From Streptomyces rishiriensis (GTDB lineage: Bacteria > Actinomycetota > Actinomycetes > Streptomycetales > Streptomycetaceae): 64,000 nucleotides of DNA. Location: the NCBI RefSeq assembly GCF_003112535.1, contig NZ_BEWA01000001.1:151073-215072 (forward strand). Reading direction: 5' to 3'. Below, in pieces: positions 1-7,327 of the stretch (positions are counted from its first letter, which is position 1; the number at the start of each line of letters is the position of its first letter). The notes under the pieces were generated by a model. It saw nothing but the letters and a program-made list of their open reading frames with translations, did not search any database and was not told the origin of the DNA. The translations under genes were made by a program, and so were the position numbers.

Positions 1-2
1 CC

Positions 3-218
3 CACACCACCCACCCCACCCCCACCACCAACCCCACCCCCAACCTCCCCACCAGCCTCGACGCCCACTTCCACCACTACATCGAACTCGACACCCCCTG
101 CTGGATCCACAGCACACCCACCCAAGACCACAGCAACACCCACCGCCTCGTCCACGTCCAGGCCATACAGAACAACACCCCCGCCTTCACCGCCACCATC
201 GCCCTCACCACACCCTGA
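3..218 (+). CDS. C-terminal fragment of an unidentified protein, cut by the window edge
   Basis: A frame open from the first bases ends at TGA 216-218. The first 18 codons are Pro/Thr/Asn-rich low complexity. The remainder has ordinary composition with hydrophobic, aromatic and charged residues (a DAHFHHYIELDTPCW stretch and a VHVQAIQNNTPAF stretch), and almost every codon ends in C, as in a real high-GC gene. I do not recognise the family. The start lies outside the window. It could also be a chance open frame in C-rich DNA. Confidence 0.35.
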   Translation, partial: HTTHPTPTTNPTPNLPTSLDAHFHHYIELDTPCWIHSTPTQDHSNTHRLVHVQAIQNNTPAFTATIALTTP

Positions 219-372
219 CCACCCCCGACCACCACCGACCACCCCCGGCCCCGCAGCCCACCAGCCGGGACCACACACCCGCCCACCGACCCCAGCCCAA
301 ACCTCCGCCACAACCCCCCACCCCAGGCCACCGCCCGCTCCGCCAACCGCCACCCGCGAACACGCCCGCCCC

Positions 373-470
373 GACGTCGCCGCGAACACCGACGACGCCG
401 TGCCCGCCCGCTGGCAGCCCCAGGTGCGCAAACGCCGGCAGAAGCAGACCGCCACCACACGCGGCATCAC
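373..470 (+). pseudogene. tpg: Fragment of a telomere terminal-protein gene (tpg), first copy
   Basis: About 30 codons translate to DDAVPARWQPQVRKRRQKQ followed by TATTRGIT. This matches the basic segment DDAVRRRWQPQIRKRRRKQ of the longer tpg relic about 1.3 kb downstream. Tpg proteins are covalently attached to the 5' ends of linear Streptomyces replicons. Neither the start nor the C-terminal half is present. It may be a duplication of the downstream relic or the remains of a separate replicon end. The downstream copy supports the identity. Confidence 0.6.
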
Positions 471-483
471 GCCGGCCGTGGCG

Positions 484-876
484 TCAGTCCCACGTCCGCG
501 CGGTCGCCGCGAAGAGACCCGGATCGCTGTGCACGGGGATCACACACACCAGGTGCCCGCCCGGCGCCCTCAGGACGTGGCACTGGAGCCAACAGGACAC
601 CTCCGTGGCGCCGAGCCCTACAAGGCGCTCGACCTCGGCGCCCACGTCGTCGGTTTCGACGTCGATGTGCATCCGCGGCGGACCGTCAACCGCCTGAACC
701 ACCGTCGCCAGCCCGTCCACCGCATCGACCAACCTCATGAACTGGGGCTCTGCCGCATCGGGACGCGCCGACACTCCCAGCGCGGCCGACCAGAACCCGG
801 CCGCCGCCGAAGCTTCCTCGTCGGGGGCGTCGATGATGAGGGCGTACATGCGCGATCGGTGCATGAACGCCACCAT
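484..876 (-). CDS. VOC-family (glyoxalase/bleomycin-resistance fold) protein
   Basis: A 130-residue protein, the usual length for a one-domain VOC protein. It opens with a beta strand (MYALIIDAPD) and continues with SAAAGFWSAALGVSARPD, the typical first helix and strand of the fold. MHIDVETDDVGAEVERLVGLG is the middle of the domain, and the C-terminal strand ends LRAPGGHLVCVIPV. VOC proteins are dioxygenases, isomerases or drug-binding proteins, and the substrate cannot be read here. In-frame ATG codons at 864 and 849 are alternative starts, and 849 begins directly at the conserved strand. It lies between tpg relics and shows no damage. Confidence 0.8.
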   Translation of the reverse strand: MVAFMHRSRMYALIIDAPDEEASAAAGFWSAALGVSARPDAAEPQFMRLVDAVDGLATVVQAVDGPPRMHIDVETDDVGAEVERLVGLGATEVSCWLQCHVLRAPGGHLVCVIPVHSDPGLFAATARTWD

Positions 877-900
877 AAGGGCTGCCCGGCAAGCCCCCGG

Positions 901-1491
901 GGCGCATCAGCGGACCAGGCCGAGGCGGAGAAGGAGCGACTCAACGAGGAGATCGCCGAGCTGAGGCAGCCCTCCGACGCGGCCCAGCGGTGGCAGGCGC
1001 CACCCGCACCCGACGAGCAGACGGCCCCGGCTCCGGCCTCGTCGCCCCAGCAAGGCCACCGACAAGGGCGGCATCGACAAACTCCGCGAGCGCCCGCAGG
1101 GCAAGAAGTACAAGGAGGGCGAGCAATGGCCGGCCCTCCAGCGCCCCACCTGGCGGCCCGACATCCGCGCCGCCGTCATCTCCAAGGCCCGGGTCAACAT
1201 TCACCGCAAACTGCGCAACATGGCCACGATGACGGGCCTGTACCCACCCGCCGTACTCTCCGACTGCGCCGTCTACCCCTCACCAGGGGAGAGCCCGCTG
1301 GACTTCCTCCCGTACGCGGCATTCCGGCAAGCCGCAGCCGGGCGGGTTCCCGCCTCGGGCCCACGCCGGGACCGGCGAAGCCGGAGGGCGTCCAGTCCAT
1401 GCTGTGGGCAGTCGACCTGATGGAACAGGGCTACGACCCCGCCCGCCACATCAAGGGCGGCGACGCCGTCCTCGACGAAGGCGAGGAGGCC
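901..1491 (+). pseudogene. Degenerate sequence upstream of tpg, possibly remains of a Tap-like gene
   Basis: Reading the three forward frames in turn gives a coiled-coil-like EAEKERLNEEIAELR, then WRPDIRAAVISKARVNIHRK and LRNMATMTGLYPPAVLSD, then WAVDLMEQGYDPARHIKGGD just before tpg. No frame stays open. In Streptomyces the tap gene, for a telomere-associated protein, normally sits directly upstream of tpg, so position suggests a broken tap. I cannot confirm this from motifs. Treat it as unassigned eroded coding DNA. Confidence 0.3.
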
Positions 1492-2046
1492 ATGGGGGAG
1501 ATCGACGACGCCATCGAACGCGCGGACCGGGAGAGCTTCACCCGCCAGCCGCCCAAGACCCTCCAGGCCCGCATCAACTTCCTGATCAAGCAGCTCAAGA
1601 CGACCAAAGCCGTCGCGGCGGAGCTCGGGGTCAGCCAGCGGTCAGCGGAGCGCTACCGCAAAGACGAGCGCAAGCACCCCCCGAAGAACACCACCGCGAA
1701 GATCGACGACGCCGTGCGGCGGCGCTGGCAGCCCCAGATCCGCAAACGCCGGCGCAAGCAGGCCGTCACGACCGGGATCACGGGGAGACCCGGGCCCGGT
1801 TCGGCTACACCGCACCCATCGGCACCACCGACGACGCACGCTTCCGCCGCCTCACCGTCCGTCTGCCCGCGGCCTACGCCCAACGCCTCCTTCAACGCCC
1901 GCGACGCCGGAGCCGGCGACCAGCAGCTGCGCCAGATCATCGCCGAAGGCTTCAAAGACGTGTACTTCCAGAACAGCGGAAACCGCGCCACCGCACTCAC
2001 CGACATCACCCCCAACGACATCGACTACCTCGACATCGACTACTGA
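1492..2046 (+). pseudogene. tpg: Telomere terminal-protein gene tpg, disrupted by frameshifts
   Basis: The start MGEIDDAIERADRESFTRQP is followed by PKTLQARINFLIKQLKTTKA, the helix-turn-helix region (VAAELGVSQRSAERYRK) and the basic segment RRWQPQIRKRRRKQ. This is the order of Tpg, the protein that primes end-patching and caps telomeres of linear Streptomyces replicons. At about 1788 the frame changes to carry ETRARFGYTAPIGTTDDARF and LTVRLPAAYAQRL. It then returns to the first frame for DQQLRQIIAEGFKDVYFQNS and the stop. The total span, about 185 codons, equals a normal Tpg. Two compensating indels, real or from sequencing, would make the protein nonfunctional. Its presence implies a linear replicon or a piece of one. 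Confidence 0.85.
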
Positions 2047-2109
2047 CCCGGCGCCGGCTCGCAGGCCCAGCACCTGCTTGTTGAGCCGACGCACGGTAGT
2101 TGTCACACA

Positions 2110-2223
2110 GGCACGCTTGTCGTCACCGGCGTAGTGGTGCGGCTGTTCGGCATCACCGAGCAGACCGCCATGCGCTACCTCGGCGCGGACCTCCCGGAAC
2201 GCACCGCCAAGCTGCCCAGGTAG
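2110..2223 (+). pseudogene. Short C-terminal fragment with HTH-like sequence
   Basis: The frame reads TGVVVRLFGITEQTAMRYLG followed by ADLPERTAKLPR and a TAG stop. The FGITEQTAMRYLG portion resembles a helix-turn-helix found near the end of actinomycete integrase-associated proteins. No start or upstream homology is visible, so it is a truncated relic of unknown parentage. Confidence 0.3.
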
Positions 2224-2233
2224 CCCGCCTGGT

Positions 2234-2345
2234 TCAGCCCTGGACGGTAGCGAGCCAGTCGGTCAGCAGGCTGTTGACCTCGTCCGGGCGTTCCTGCTGG
2301 ACCCAGTGGCCGCAGCCGTCCAGGAGGTGGGAGGCGGACAGAGCA
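2234..2345 (-). pseudogene. Alpha/beta-hydrolase C-terminal fragment
   Basis: The reverse frame ends SHLLDGCGHWVQQERPDEVN then SLLTDWLATVQG. The GCGHW...ERPDEVN pattern is the typical segment around the catalytic histidine at the end of epoxide-hydrolase-like alpha/beta hydrolases. Only about 37 codons remain. The upstream part is replaced by the 3' end of the neighbouring PH-like gene in another frame, which marks a deletion or recombination junction near 2350. Confidence 0.6.
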
Positions 2346-2817
2346 GCAAGAGCGGCGGCAGGTAGTGGTTGACCAGGTCCGCTGCTGTCTCGGCGTCGTC
2401 GACGGTGACGACGAAGCGTGTCCCGCGGGTCAGTTCGAGCCAGAGAGCGTCGCCTTCCCTGAGGGAGACCGCCCGCATGCCAGGCTTCCATCGGTAGCCC
2501 CAGCCCCCCACTTCCATGGGCCGGGTCCAGCGAGCCTCGGCGCGTGCGATCCGGTCCACCGTGATCTTGCGTCGAAGAAAGGGTGCAAGGGCTGAGGCCA
2601 CCGTGACGCCGTTTGCGGACACGGTCACCTTGATGCCGCCGGTGACGAGGAAGGCGGCTGCTGCGGTCAGAAGGATGAGACTGACAGTCCGGTACTCGTC
2701 GACGAATGCGGCCACCGTGACGAGGGCGATGGCGAGAACTACGCCGACAGCGAGCATCCAACCGCTGTACTGCGACCGGTACCAGACCGTTCGCTTGTCG
2801 TCGTGCTGAGAGTGCAT
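2263..2817 (-). CDS. Membrane protein with bacterial PH-like domain, C-terminus altered
   Basis: The 184-residue product has two adjacent membrane segments near residues 18-38 and 43-62 (MLAVGVVLAIALVTVAAFVD and LILLTAAAAFLVTGGIKVTV). A soluble beta-rich domain follows, containing GWGYRWKPGMRAVSLREGDA and TRGTRFVVTVDDAETAADLV. This layout matches small actinobacterial PH-like or DUF3093-type membrane proteins of unknown role. Homology seems to stop near residue 152. The last 30 residues come from the fused hydrolase relic read out of frame, so the original end is probably lost. Its ATG overlaps the stop of the upstream small membrane gene, so the two are translationally coupled. Confidence 0.65.
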   Translation of the reverse strand: MHSQHDDKRTVWYRSQYSGWMLAVGVVLAIALVTVAAFVDEYRTVSLILLTAAAAFLVTGGIKVTVSANGVTVASALAPFLRRKITVDRIARAEARWTRPMEVGGWGYRWKPGMRAVSLREGDALWLELTRGTRFVVTVDDAETAADLVNHYLPPLLLLCPPPTSWTAAATGSSRNARTRSTAC

Positions 2818-3176
2818 CAGTGCCTCCGTGGGAGAAAGCGGCCTATGAGCGCGATTGCGGTGCCAATGGCGAGCGCGATGAAGAACTGGTGGAGAGGGAC
2901 AGAGACGTCCTGGCCGTCAGCGGACTTGGTGCTGGCCTGCAGCAAGGCATACAGCAGATATGCCGTTGCCATGGCGACCGCCCAGGCAAGGGTCACGATC
3001 GTGCGGAACGAGCCTGGCGCACTGTCCTCGTCGTCGCCGGCCAGCGCCCAGACCAGGAAGAGAACGGCCTCGATGACGAAGACCACCAGGCCTCGGCGGA
3101 GGCCACGTACACCCGCCGCCGCGGCAGCAAGGCTGGTTCGCCTGCCCCCTCTGCTGCGGCCGGCGGCAGGAACCAA
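2817..3176 (-). CDS. Small two-span membrane protein
   Basis: The frame encodes two hydrophobic helices, VVFVIEAVLFLVWAL and TIVTLAWAVAMATAYLLYAL, then a third near the end (FFIALAIGTAIALIGRFL) and RRH before the stop. I do not recognise the family. The TGA stop overlaps the ATG of the PH-like gene by one base, a strong sign of an operon. The start is uncertain. The longest frame opens with a rare TTG, and the Ala/Arg-rich N-terminus may be non-native because an HTH relic abuts on the other strand. Confidence 0.55.
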   Translation of the reverse strand: MVPAAGRSRGGRRTSLAAAAAGVRGLRRGLVVFVIEAVLFLVWALAGDDEDSAPGSFRTIVTLAWAVAMATAYLLYALLQASTKSADGQDVSVPLHQFFIALAIGTAIALIGRFLPRRH

Positions 3177-3183
3177 AGGCGGA

Positions 3184-3467
3184 CAGTGCCGTCTGCGCCG
3201 CTTCCTGGAAGCAGTCCGCTATCCCACCCTGACGACGTTCGCCCGCGACGCGGGCCTCGATCCGGGCACGGTGACCCTGCAGATCCACAAGCTGGAACAG
3301 GACCTGGACGGCGAGCTCCTTTCCCCTGCGGAGTCAAACACCCCAAGCAGCTCACCCGCCTTGGCAAGAAGGTCGTGGCCGCCGCGGCGCCGTATACCGA
3401 CCAGCTCGGTGATCTCCACGGACCACGCCACAAGCCGAAGGCCCTCGCCTCGCCCGAGCTGCGATAG
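3184..3467 (+). pseudogene. LysR-type DNA-binding domain fragment, frameshifted
   Basis: One frame gives LRRFLEAVRYPTLTTFARDA and then GLDPGTVTLQIHKLEQDLDG, a winged HTH of the LysR kind. Near 3335 the reading moves to another frame (KHPKQLTRLGKKVVAAAAPY), the usual continuation of that domain, and stops at 3465-3467. There is no effector-binding domain and no obvious start, so this is a relic. Confidence 0.6.
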
Positions 3468-3531
3468 CCCGCGGGCATGAGCAACGGTGAATCTGGGCGG
3501 TTCCTCCTGCGCGGGCCGCGAGGCATCTGGA

Positions 3532-4110
3532 TCATGGGAGGGGGTGTTCTTCGCCCGCGTCGAGGAGTTCGGTCACGAGCCGACGGGCGTACGCGGCGTC
3601 GAGTCCGGCCGGGCGGAAGAGGATGCGGTACATCATGGGGGCGACCACGCGGTCCATCGCCGTCTCGACGTCGGGAGTGTTCTCCTCGCGGCCGATCGCG
3701 CGGGCGAGGACGACGTCGATCTGTTCGGCCGCGTAGGCCGAGCACCGACCGGCGTTGCTGCCGTCCGGGTCGCCGAGCAGAGCGTCACGGATGTAGGCGC
3801 GGCCGGAGGGGGACGACATCTCGTCGAGGAACTGTTCGGCCCAGGCCGTCAGGTCGGACAGCAGGTCGCCGTGGTCCTCCGGCGCGGTGTCGGGCCTCAG
3901 GCGCTCCACCGCGACGTCCGACAGCAGCTCCTGAAGGTCGCCCCAGCGGCGGTAGATCGTCGAGGGGGTGACTCCGGCGCGCTGGGCGACCAGCGGGACG
4001 GTCACCGCGTCGCGGCCCCGCTCCGACAGGATGTCGCGGACGGCGGTGTGCACCGAAGCCTGGACCCGTGCACTGCGCCCACCGGGGCGCACCATCGGCT
4101 TACGACTCAT
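3532..4110 (-). CDS. TetR-family transcriptional regulator
   Basis: The 192-residue protein has an N-terminal HTH at about residues 20-62 (AVRDILSERGRDAVTVPLVA, QRAGVTPSTIYRRWGDLQE) followed by an all-helical ligand domain, the standard length and plan for TetR repressors. The tail ends in a TetR-type C-terminal helix with FRPAGLDAAYARRLVTELLD. An inverted repeat sits just upstream of its start and probably mediates autoregulation. The motif TTAAAGCA occurs both there and in the larger palindrome between the amidase operon and the MFS gene, so it may control those divergent units too. Confidence 0.9.
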   Translation of the reverse strand: MSRKPMVRPGGRSARVQASVHTAVRDILSERGRDAVTVPLVAQRAGVTPSTIYRRWGDLQELLSDVAVERLRPDTAPEDHGDLLSDLTAWAEQFLDEMSSPSGRAYIRDALLGDPDGSNAGRCSAYAAEQIDVVLARAIGREENTPDVETAMDRVVAPMMYRILFRPAGLDAAYARRLVTELLDAGEEHPLP

Positions 4111-4111
4111 G

Positions 4112-4150
4112 ACTCCACCTTAAAGCACGGTTATTGCGTTTAGGTGGAGT
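4112..4150. promoter_or_regulatory. Inverted repeat at the tetR promoter (candidate operator)
   Basis: The arms ACTCCACCTTAAA and TTTAGGTGGAGT are separated by 14 bp immediately upstream of the TetR start. They pair except for one extra T in the left arm. Position and symmetry fit an autoregulatory TetR operator. No binding data are implied. Confidence 0.55.
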
Positions 4151-4205
4151 GTGTCGGTTCGACGGCCGCGCCAGGCCTCCCTCGCCGGTCTCCTCGCTGC
4201 GGGCA

Positions 4206-4227
4206 TCCGGTCCTGATCCCGACCGGA
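4206..4227 (-). terminator. Short hairpin after the amidase gene
   Basis: TCCGGTC and GACCGGA form a 7-bp stem with an 8-base loop, about 50 bp beyond the amidase stop codon on its own strand. There is no T-run, as is common in Streptomyces. It is only a possible terminator. Confidence 0.3.
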
Positions 4228-4277
4228 GCCGAACAGCATATGGGCCGGTCCGGAACCGTCCGGCCCGCACGCCGCTC

Positions 4278-5669
4278 TCAGGCGGCCGGCGCTAGCGACC
4301 GGGCGGACTGCGTCCGCTCGTACGCGTGGCCCACCCGCAGCAGTTGCCGCTCGCCGAAGGGCCGCCCGAGCAGCTGCATGCCGATCGGCATGCCCGCCGT
4401 GTCGTGGCCCACCGGGACGGACAGAGCGGGCACTCCGGTGATGTTGGCCGGGGAGGAAAGACGCACGTAGGCGTCGGAGACAGCCTCGGTCGAGCCGTCG
4501 GACCAGGTGACGCTCTCCTGGCCGGCCTTCACCGCGGTCATCGGGACCGTCGGGGCGGCGATCACGTCGACCTTCTCCAGAACGCGAGCCCATTCCTCCT
4601 GCATCAGCGTCCGGGAGCGCTGGGCACGCAGATAGTCGCCCGCGCCCATCAGCTCACCGGCCTCCAGGAGGATGCGGACGTCCGCCTGGTACAGCTCGGG
4701 GACCGTGCGCAGCGTGCCCTCGTGGTAGGCGGTGGCCTCCGGAACCATCAGCCCCCACTGCGTGGCGTGGATGTACCGGGTCATCGGGATGTCGATCTCG
4801 ACGAGATGGACGCCGAGCGTCTCCAGCTGCGCGATGCCCCGGCGGACGGCGGTCTCCACCTCCGCGTCGACATGGTCGAAGTAGTAGTTGCGCGGTACCC
4901 CGACGCGCACGCCCGCCAGGTCCGGCTCCCGTTCCGGCCGATGGTCGACGGCGGAGGTGTCCAGCGAGGCGGGGTCACGCGGGTCGTGCCCGGCGAGGAC
5001 GTTCAGGACCAGGGCCGCGTCCTCGACGGTGCGGGTGACCGGGCCGACGTGGTCCAGCGACCAGGACAGTGACGTGACGCCGTGGCGCGGCACCAGCCCG
5101 TAGGTCGGCTTGAGGCCGACGACCCCGTTCAGCGCGGCGGGAACCCGGATCGACCCGCCGGTGTCGGTGCCTAGGGCGAAGGTCGCCGCCCCGGCCGCCA
5201 CCGCGACGGCGGACCCGCCGCTGGAGCCTCCCGCGACCCGGCCGCGGTCCCAGGCGTTGCCGGTCTGCGGGGTGGTCAGGCCGTAGGCGAACTCGTGGGT
5301 GTGGGTCTTGCCGACCAGGACGGAGCCTGCGGCCCGCAGCCGGGCGGCGACCGTGCTGTCGGCGCCGGCGCGGTGGCCGGCCCGGACCCGGGAACTGGCG
5401 CTGGTGGGCGAGCCGGCGACGTCGATCAGGTCCTTGAGCCCGGCCGGGACGCCGTGCAGCGGCCCCCGGAACATGCCGCGGGCCGCTTCCTGCTCGGCCT
5501 CCCGCGCCGCGCCGCGGGCCTGCTCAGCGGTGACCGCGACGTACGCCCCGACGTGCGGGTCCACCTGGTCGATGCGTTCGAGGACCGAGTCCACCAGCTC
5601 GACGGGGGACAGCCGGCGGGCCCGGATCTGCTGCGCGGCGTCGGCGAGGGTCAGCTCATACGGCTGCAT
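4278..5669 (-). CDS. Amidase-signature hydrolase (AtzE/GatA-like)
   Basis: The 463-residue protein begins MQPYELTLADAAQQIRAR, chosen because GGAAAGGAG precedes this ATG. The longer upstream frame has no such site. The Ser-cisSer-Lys triad region is visible: the lysine in GVPAGLKDLIDVAG and the serines in VAGGSSGGSAVAVAAG and ALGTDTGGSIRVPAALNG. The C-terminus keeps SSPANITGVPALSVPVGHDT. These enzymes cleave amide bonds. The preceding AtzG-like small subunit suggests the AtzE/biuret-amidohydrolase branch rather than tRNA amidotransferase. The actual substrate is unknown. The two genes overlap by 14 bp. Confidence 0.9.
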   Translation of the reverse strand: MQPYELTLADAAQQIRARRLSPVELVDSVLERIDQVDPHVGAYVAVTAEQARGAAREAEQEAARGMFRGPLHGVPAGLKDLIDVAGSPTSASSRVRAGHRAGADSTVAARLRAAGSVLVGKTHTHEFAYGLTTPQTGNAWDRGRVAGGSSGGSAVAVAAGAATFALGTDTGGSIRVPAALNGVVGLKPTYGLVPRHGVTSLSWSLDHVGPVTRTVEDAALVLNVLAGHDPRDPASLDTSAVDHRPEREPDLAGVRVGVPRNYYFDHVDAEVETAVRRGIAQLETLGVHLVEIDIPMTRYIHATQWGLMVPEATAYHEGTLRTVPELYQADVRILLEAGELMGAGDYLRAQRSRTLMQEEWARVLEKVDVIAAPTVPMTAVKAGQESVTWSDGSTEAVSDAYVRLSSPANITGVPALSVPVGHDTAGMPIGMQLLGRPFGERQLLRVGHAYERTQSARSLAPAA

Positions 5670-5865
5670 CGCGCTTCTCCTTTCCGGCACGGTAGGCGCC
5701 GGCGGGCGGGGTGTCCCCGAAGTCCAGCTCACGCAGGACCGAGACGACGGAGTGGATGTGGCCGGCGGTGGCGGCGACCGCGGCGTGGCGGTCATCGGGT
5801 AGCGGAAGTCCGGCACGGGCGGTCCAGCGGGCGGCCTCGGGCGGCGTGAGTTCAGCGGAGGACAC
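5656..5865 (-). CDS. AtzG-like small subunit (DUF4089-type)
   Basis: The 69-residue protein contains WTARAGLPLPDDRHAAVAAT and a helix ending VSVLRELDFGDTPPAGAYRA. This matches the pattern of AtzG/DUF4089 proteins, which bind and stabilise AtzE-type amidases. Its stop lies inside the amidase start region, which implies translational coupling and a two-subunit enzyme. The identification rests on size, pattern and position. Confidence 0.7.
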   Translation of the reverse strand: MSSAELTPPEAARWTARAGLPLPDDRHAAVAATAGHIHSVVSVLRELDFGDTPPAGAYRAGKEKRDAAV

Positions 5866-5922
5866 AGGCTTTCTCCTGATCAGGGGCGTGGCGACGAAGC
5901 ACCCCGTAGCAAAAGCTAACGG

Positions 5923-5967
5923 TTTGCTTTAACTCGACTGTAGGCCCTACGGTCGAGTTAAAGCAAA
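5923..5967. promoter_or_regulatory. 45-bp near-perfect palindrome between amidase operon and MFS gene
   Basis: The arms TTTGCTTTAACTCGAC and GTCGAGTTAAAGCAAA are perfectly complementary (16 bp each). The 13-bp centre contains a further GTAGG/CCTAC pair, so the whole site is symmetric with one mismatch. It lies in the only intergenic space between the two divergent units and just upstream of the MFS ribosome-binding site. A dimeric or tetrameric repressor, probably the nearby TetR protein, is the likely ligand. Confidence 0.7.
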
Positions 5968-5993
5968 TACATTGCATTTACGGAAGGAGTCCC

Positions 5994-7277
5994 ATGCCCG
6001 GCGTCATCTGCGACGCACCCTCGGCGTCCGACGCACCCGCGCACATCGCTCATCAGGCCACCCGCACCCGTACGAGGAGGCGCACGGCTTCCTTCGCCCT
6101 CGACGTGTCGATACTCGCGGCCCTCCTGGCCGCGTCCAGCGCTCCGACCCCGCTCTACCCTCTCTACCAGGACCAGTGGGGCCTCTCCGCGCTCGCCGTC
6201 ACCGTGGTCTTCAGCGCGTACGCCCTGGCCCTGTTGCTGGCCCTGCTCACCACCGGAGCGCTCTCCGACCACCTGGGGCAACGCCCCGTCCTGGCAGGCG
6301 CTTTGCTCATGGCGGCCGCCTCCATGGTCCTCCTGGCCTCAGCGGACGGCGCGGGCTCCCTGACCATCGCCCGGGTCCTGCAAGGAGCGGCCACCGGCGC
6401 GGCCACCAGCGCCGCGGGCGCGGCACTCCTCGACCTGGAGAACCCCCGGCGCCCGGGCCGATCCGCCCTGGCCAACAGCGTCACCCCGGTCGCCTGCATA
6501 GCCACCGGCGTGCTCGTCTCCACCCTGCTCGTCCGTTTCGCCCCCGCCCCCACCGTCTTCGTACTGCTGGCGGCGTTGTTCCTCGCCCAGGCGATCGCGG
6601 CCACCTTCACCACGGAGACGGCCCACCGCCGCGTGGGAGCGCTGCGGTCGCTGCGCCCGCGGGCCGGCGTCCCGCCCCCGGTCCGCCGCACCCTGCTGGC
6701 CGCGGGCGCCGCTGTGGGCACCGTCTGGGCGCTGGGCGGCTTCTACTCCTCCCTCGGCCCGGCCCTCGTAGGCCTGGTGGCCCCCGACGCCCCGCAAGCA
6801 GCCCGTGGCATGGTCTTCTTCACCCTCAGTGCCACTGCCGCGCTCACCGTATGGGCGCTGCGGCGCACGCCGCCCCGCGCCATGGCGATCGGCGGCTGCC
6901 TGTCCGTCCTGCCCGCCGCGGCCCTGACCCTGAGCGGTCTGCACAGCGCCGGGCTGCCCGCCGTCTACGGCGGCGCGGTGCTGGCCGGCATCGCCTTCGG
7001 CGCCGTTTCCCAGGGGGCGCTGCGTATGCTCCTCGCCTCGCTCGACGAGCGGGACCGCGCCGCGACACTGGCCGCCTACTACATCCTCAGCTACCTCGCC
7101 ATGAGCCTGCCCGCCGTCGCCGCGGGCGCCGCCACCCAGCACTACGGGCTGGGAACCACCTCACACGCCTACGCCATCATCGCCGCTCTCCTCGCCCTGG
7201 CGGCCCTGGCGGCCCTGGCGACACTCACCGCGTCACGACGCGTAGCGGCCCGCCCCGAAGCCGACCGCTTCCGCTGA
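5994..7277 (+). CDS. Major facilitator superfamily exporter
   Basis: The 427-residue protein starts 5 bp after GGAAGGAGT. It has about twelve hydrophobic segments, with the MFS loop signature at residues about 88-98 (LSDHLGQRPVL) after the second helix. The N-terminal helix contains SSAPTPLYPLYQDQWGLS, typical of DHA1-like exporters in actinomycetes. A 16-bp direct repeat (ACCGCTTCCGCTGAAG) spans its stop codon and recurs 10 bp later, a small slip duplication. It probably exports a small organic molecule under control of the palindromic operator upstream. Confidence 0.85.
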   Translation: MPGVICDAPSASDAPAHIAHQATRTRTRRRTASFALDVSILAALLAASSAPTPLYPLYQDQWGLSALAVTVVFSAYALALLLALLTTGALSDHLGQRPVLAGALLMAAASMVLLASADGAGSLTIARVLQGAATGAATSAAGAALLDLENPRRPGRSALANSVTPVACIATGVLVSTLLVRFAPAPTVFVLLAALFLAQAIAATFTTETAHRRVGALRSLRPRAGVPPPVRRTLLAAGAAVGTVWALGGFYSSLGPALVGLVAPDAPQAARGMVFFTLSATAALTVWALRRTPPRAMAIGGCLSVLPAAALTLSGLHSAGLPAVYGGAVLAGIAFGAVSQGALRMLLASLDERDRAATLAAYYILSYLAMSLPAVAAGAATQHYGLGTTSHAYAIIAALLALAALAALATLTASRRVAARPEADRFR

Positions 7278-7327
7278 AGCGAACAACCAACCGCTTCCGC
7301 TGAAGAGATCAAGGGAAACGACACACA

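Noticed and set aside
1..60. CCACC-rich run at the left edge as a telomere repeat
   Set aside because: It is in frame with a plausible protein C-terminus and shows none of the hairpin palindromes of Streptomyces telomeres.
400..2046. A single 548-residue gene
   Set aside because: The frame joins two tpg relics with sequence antisense to the VOC gene and with mixed-frame relics; only the tpg parts have homology.
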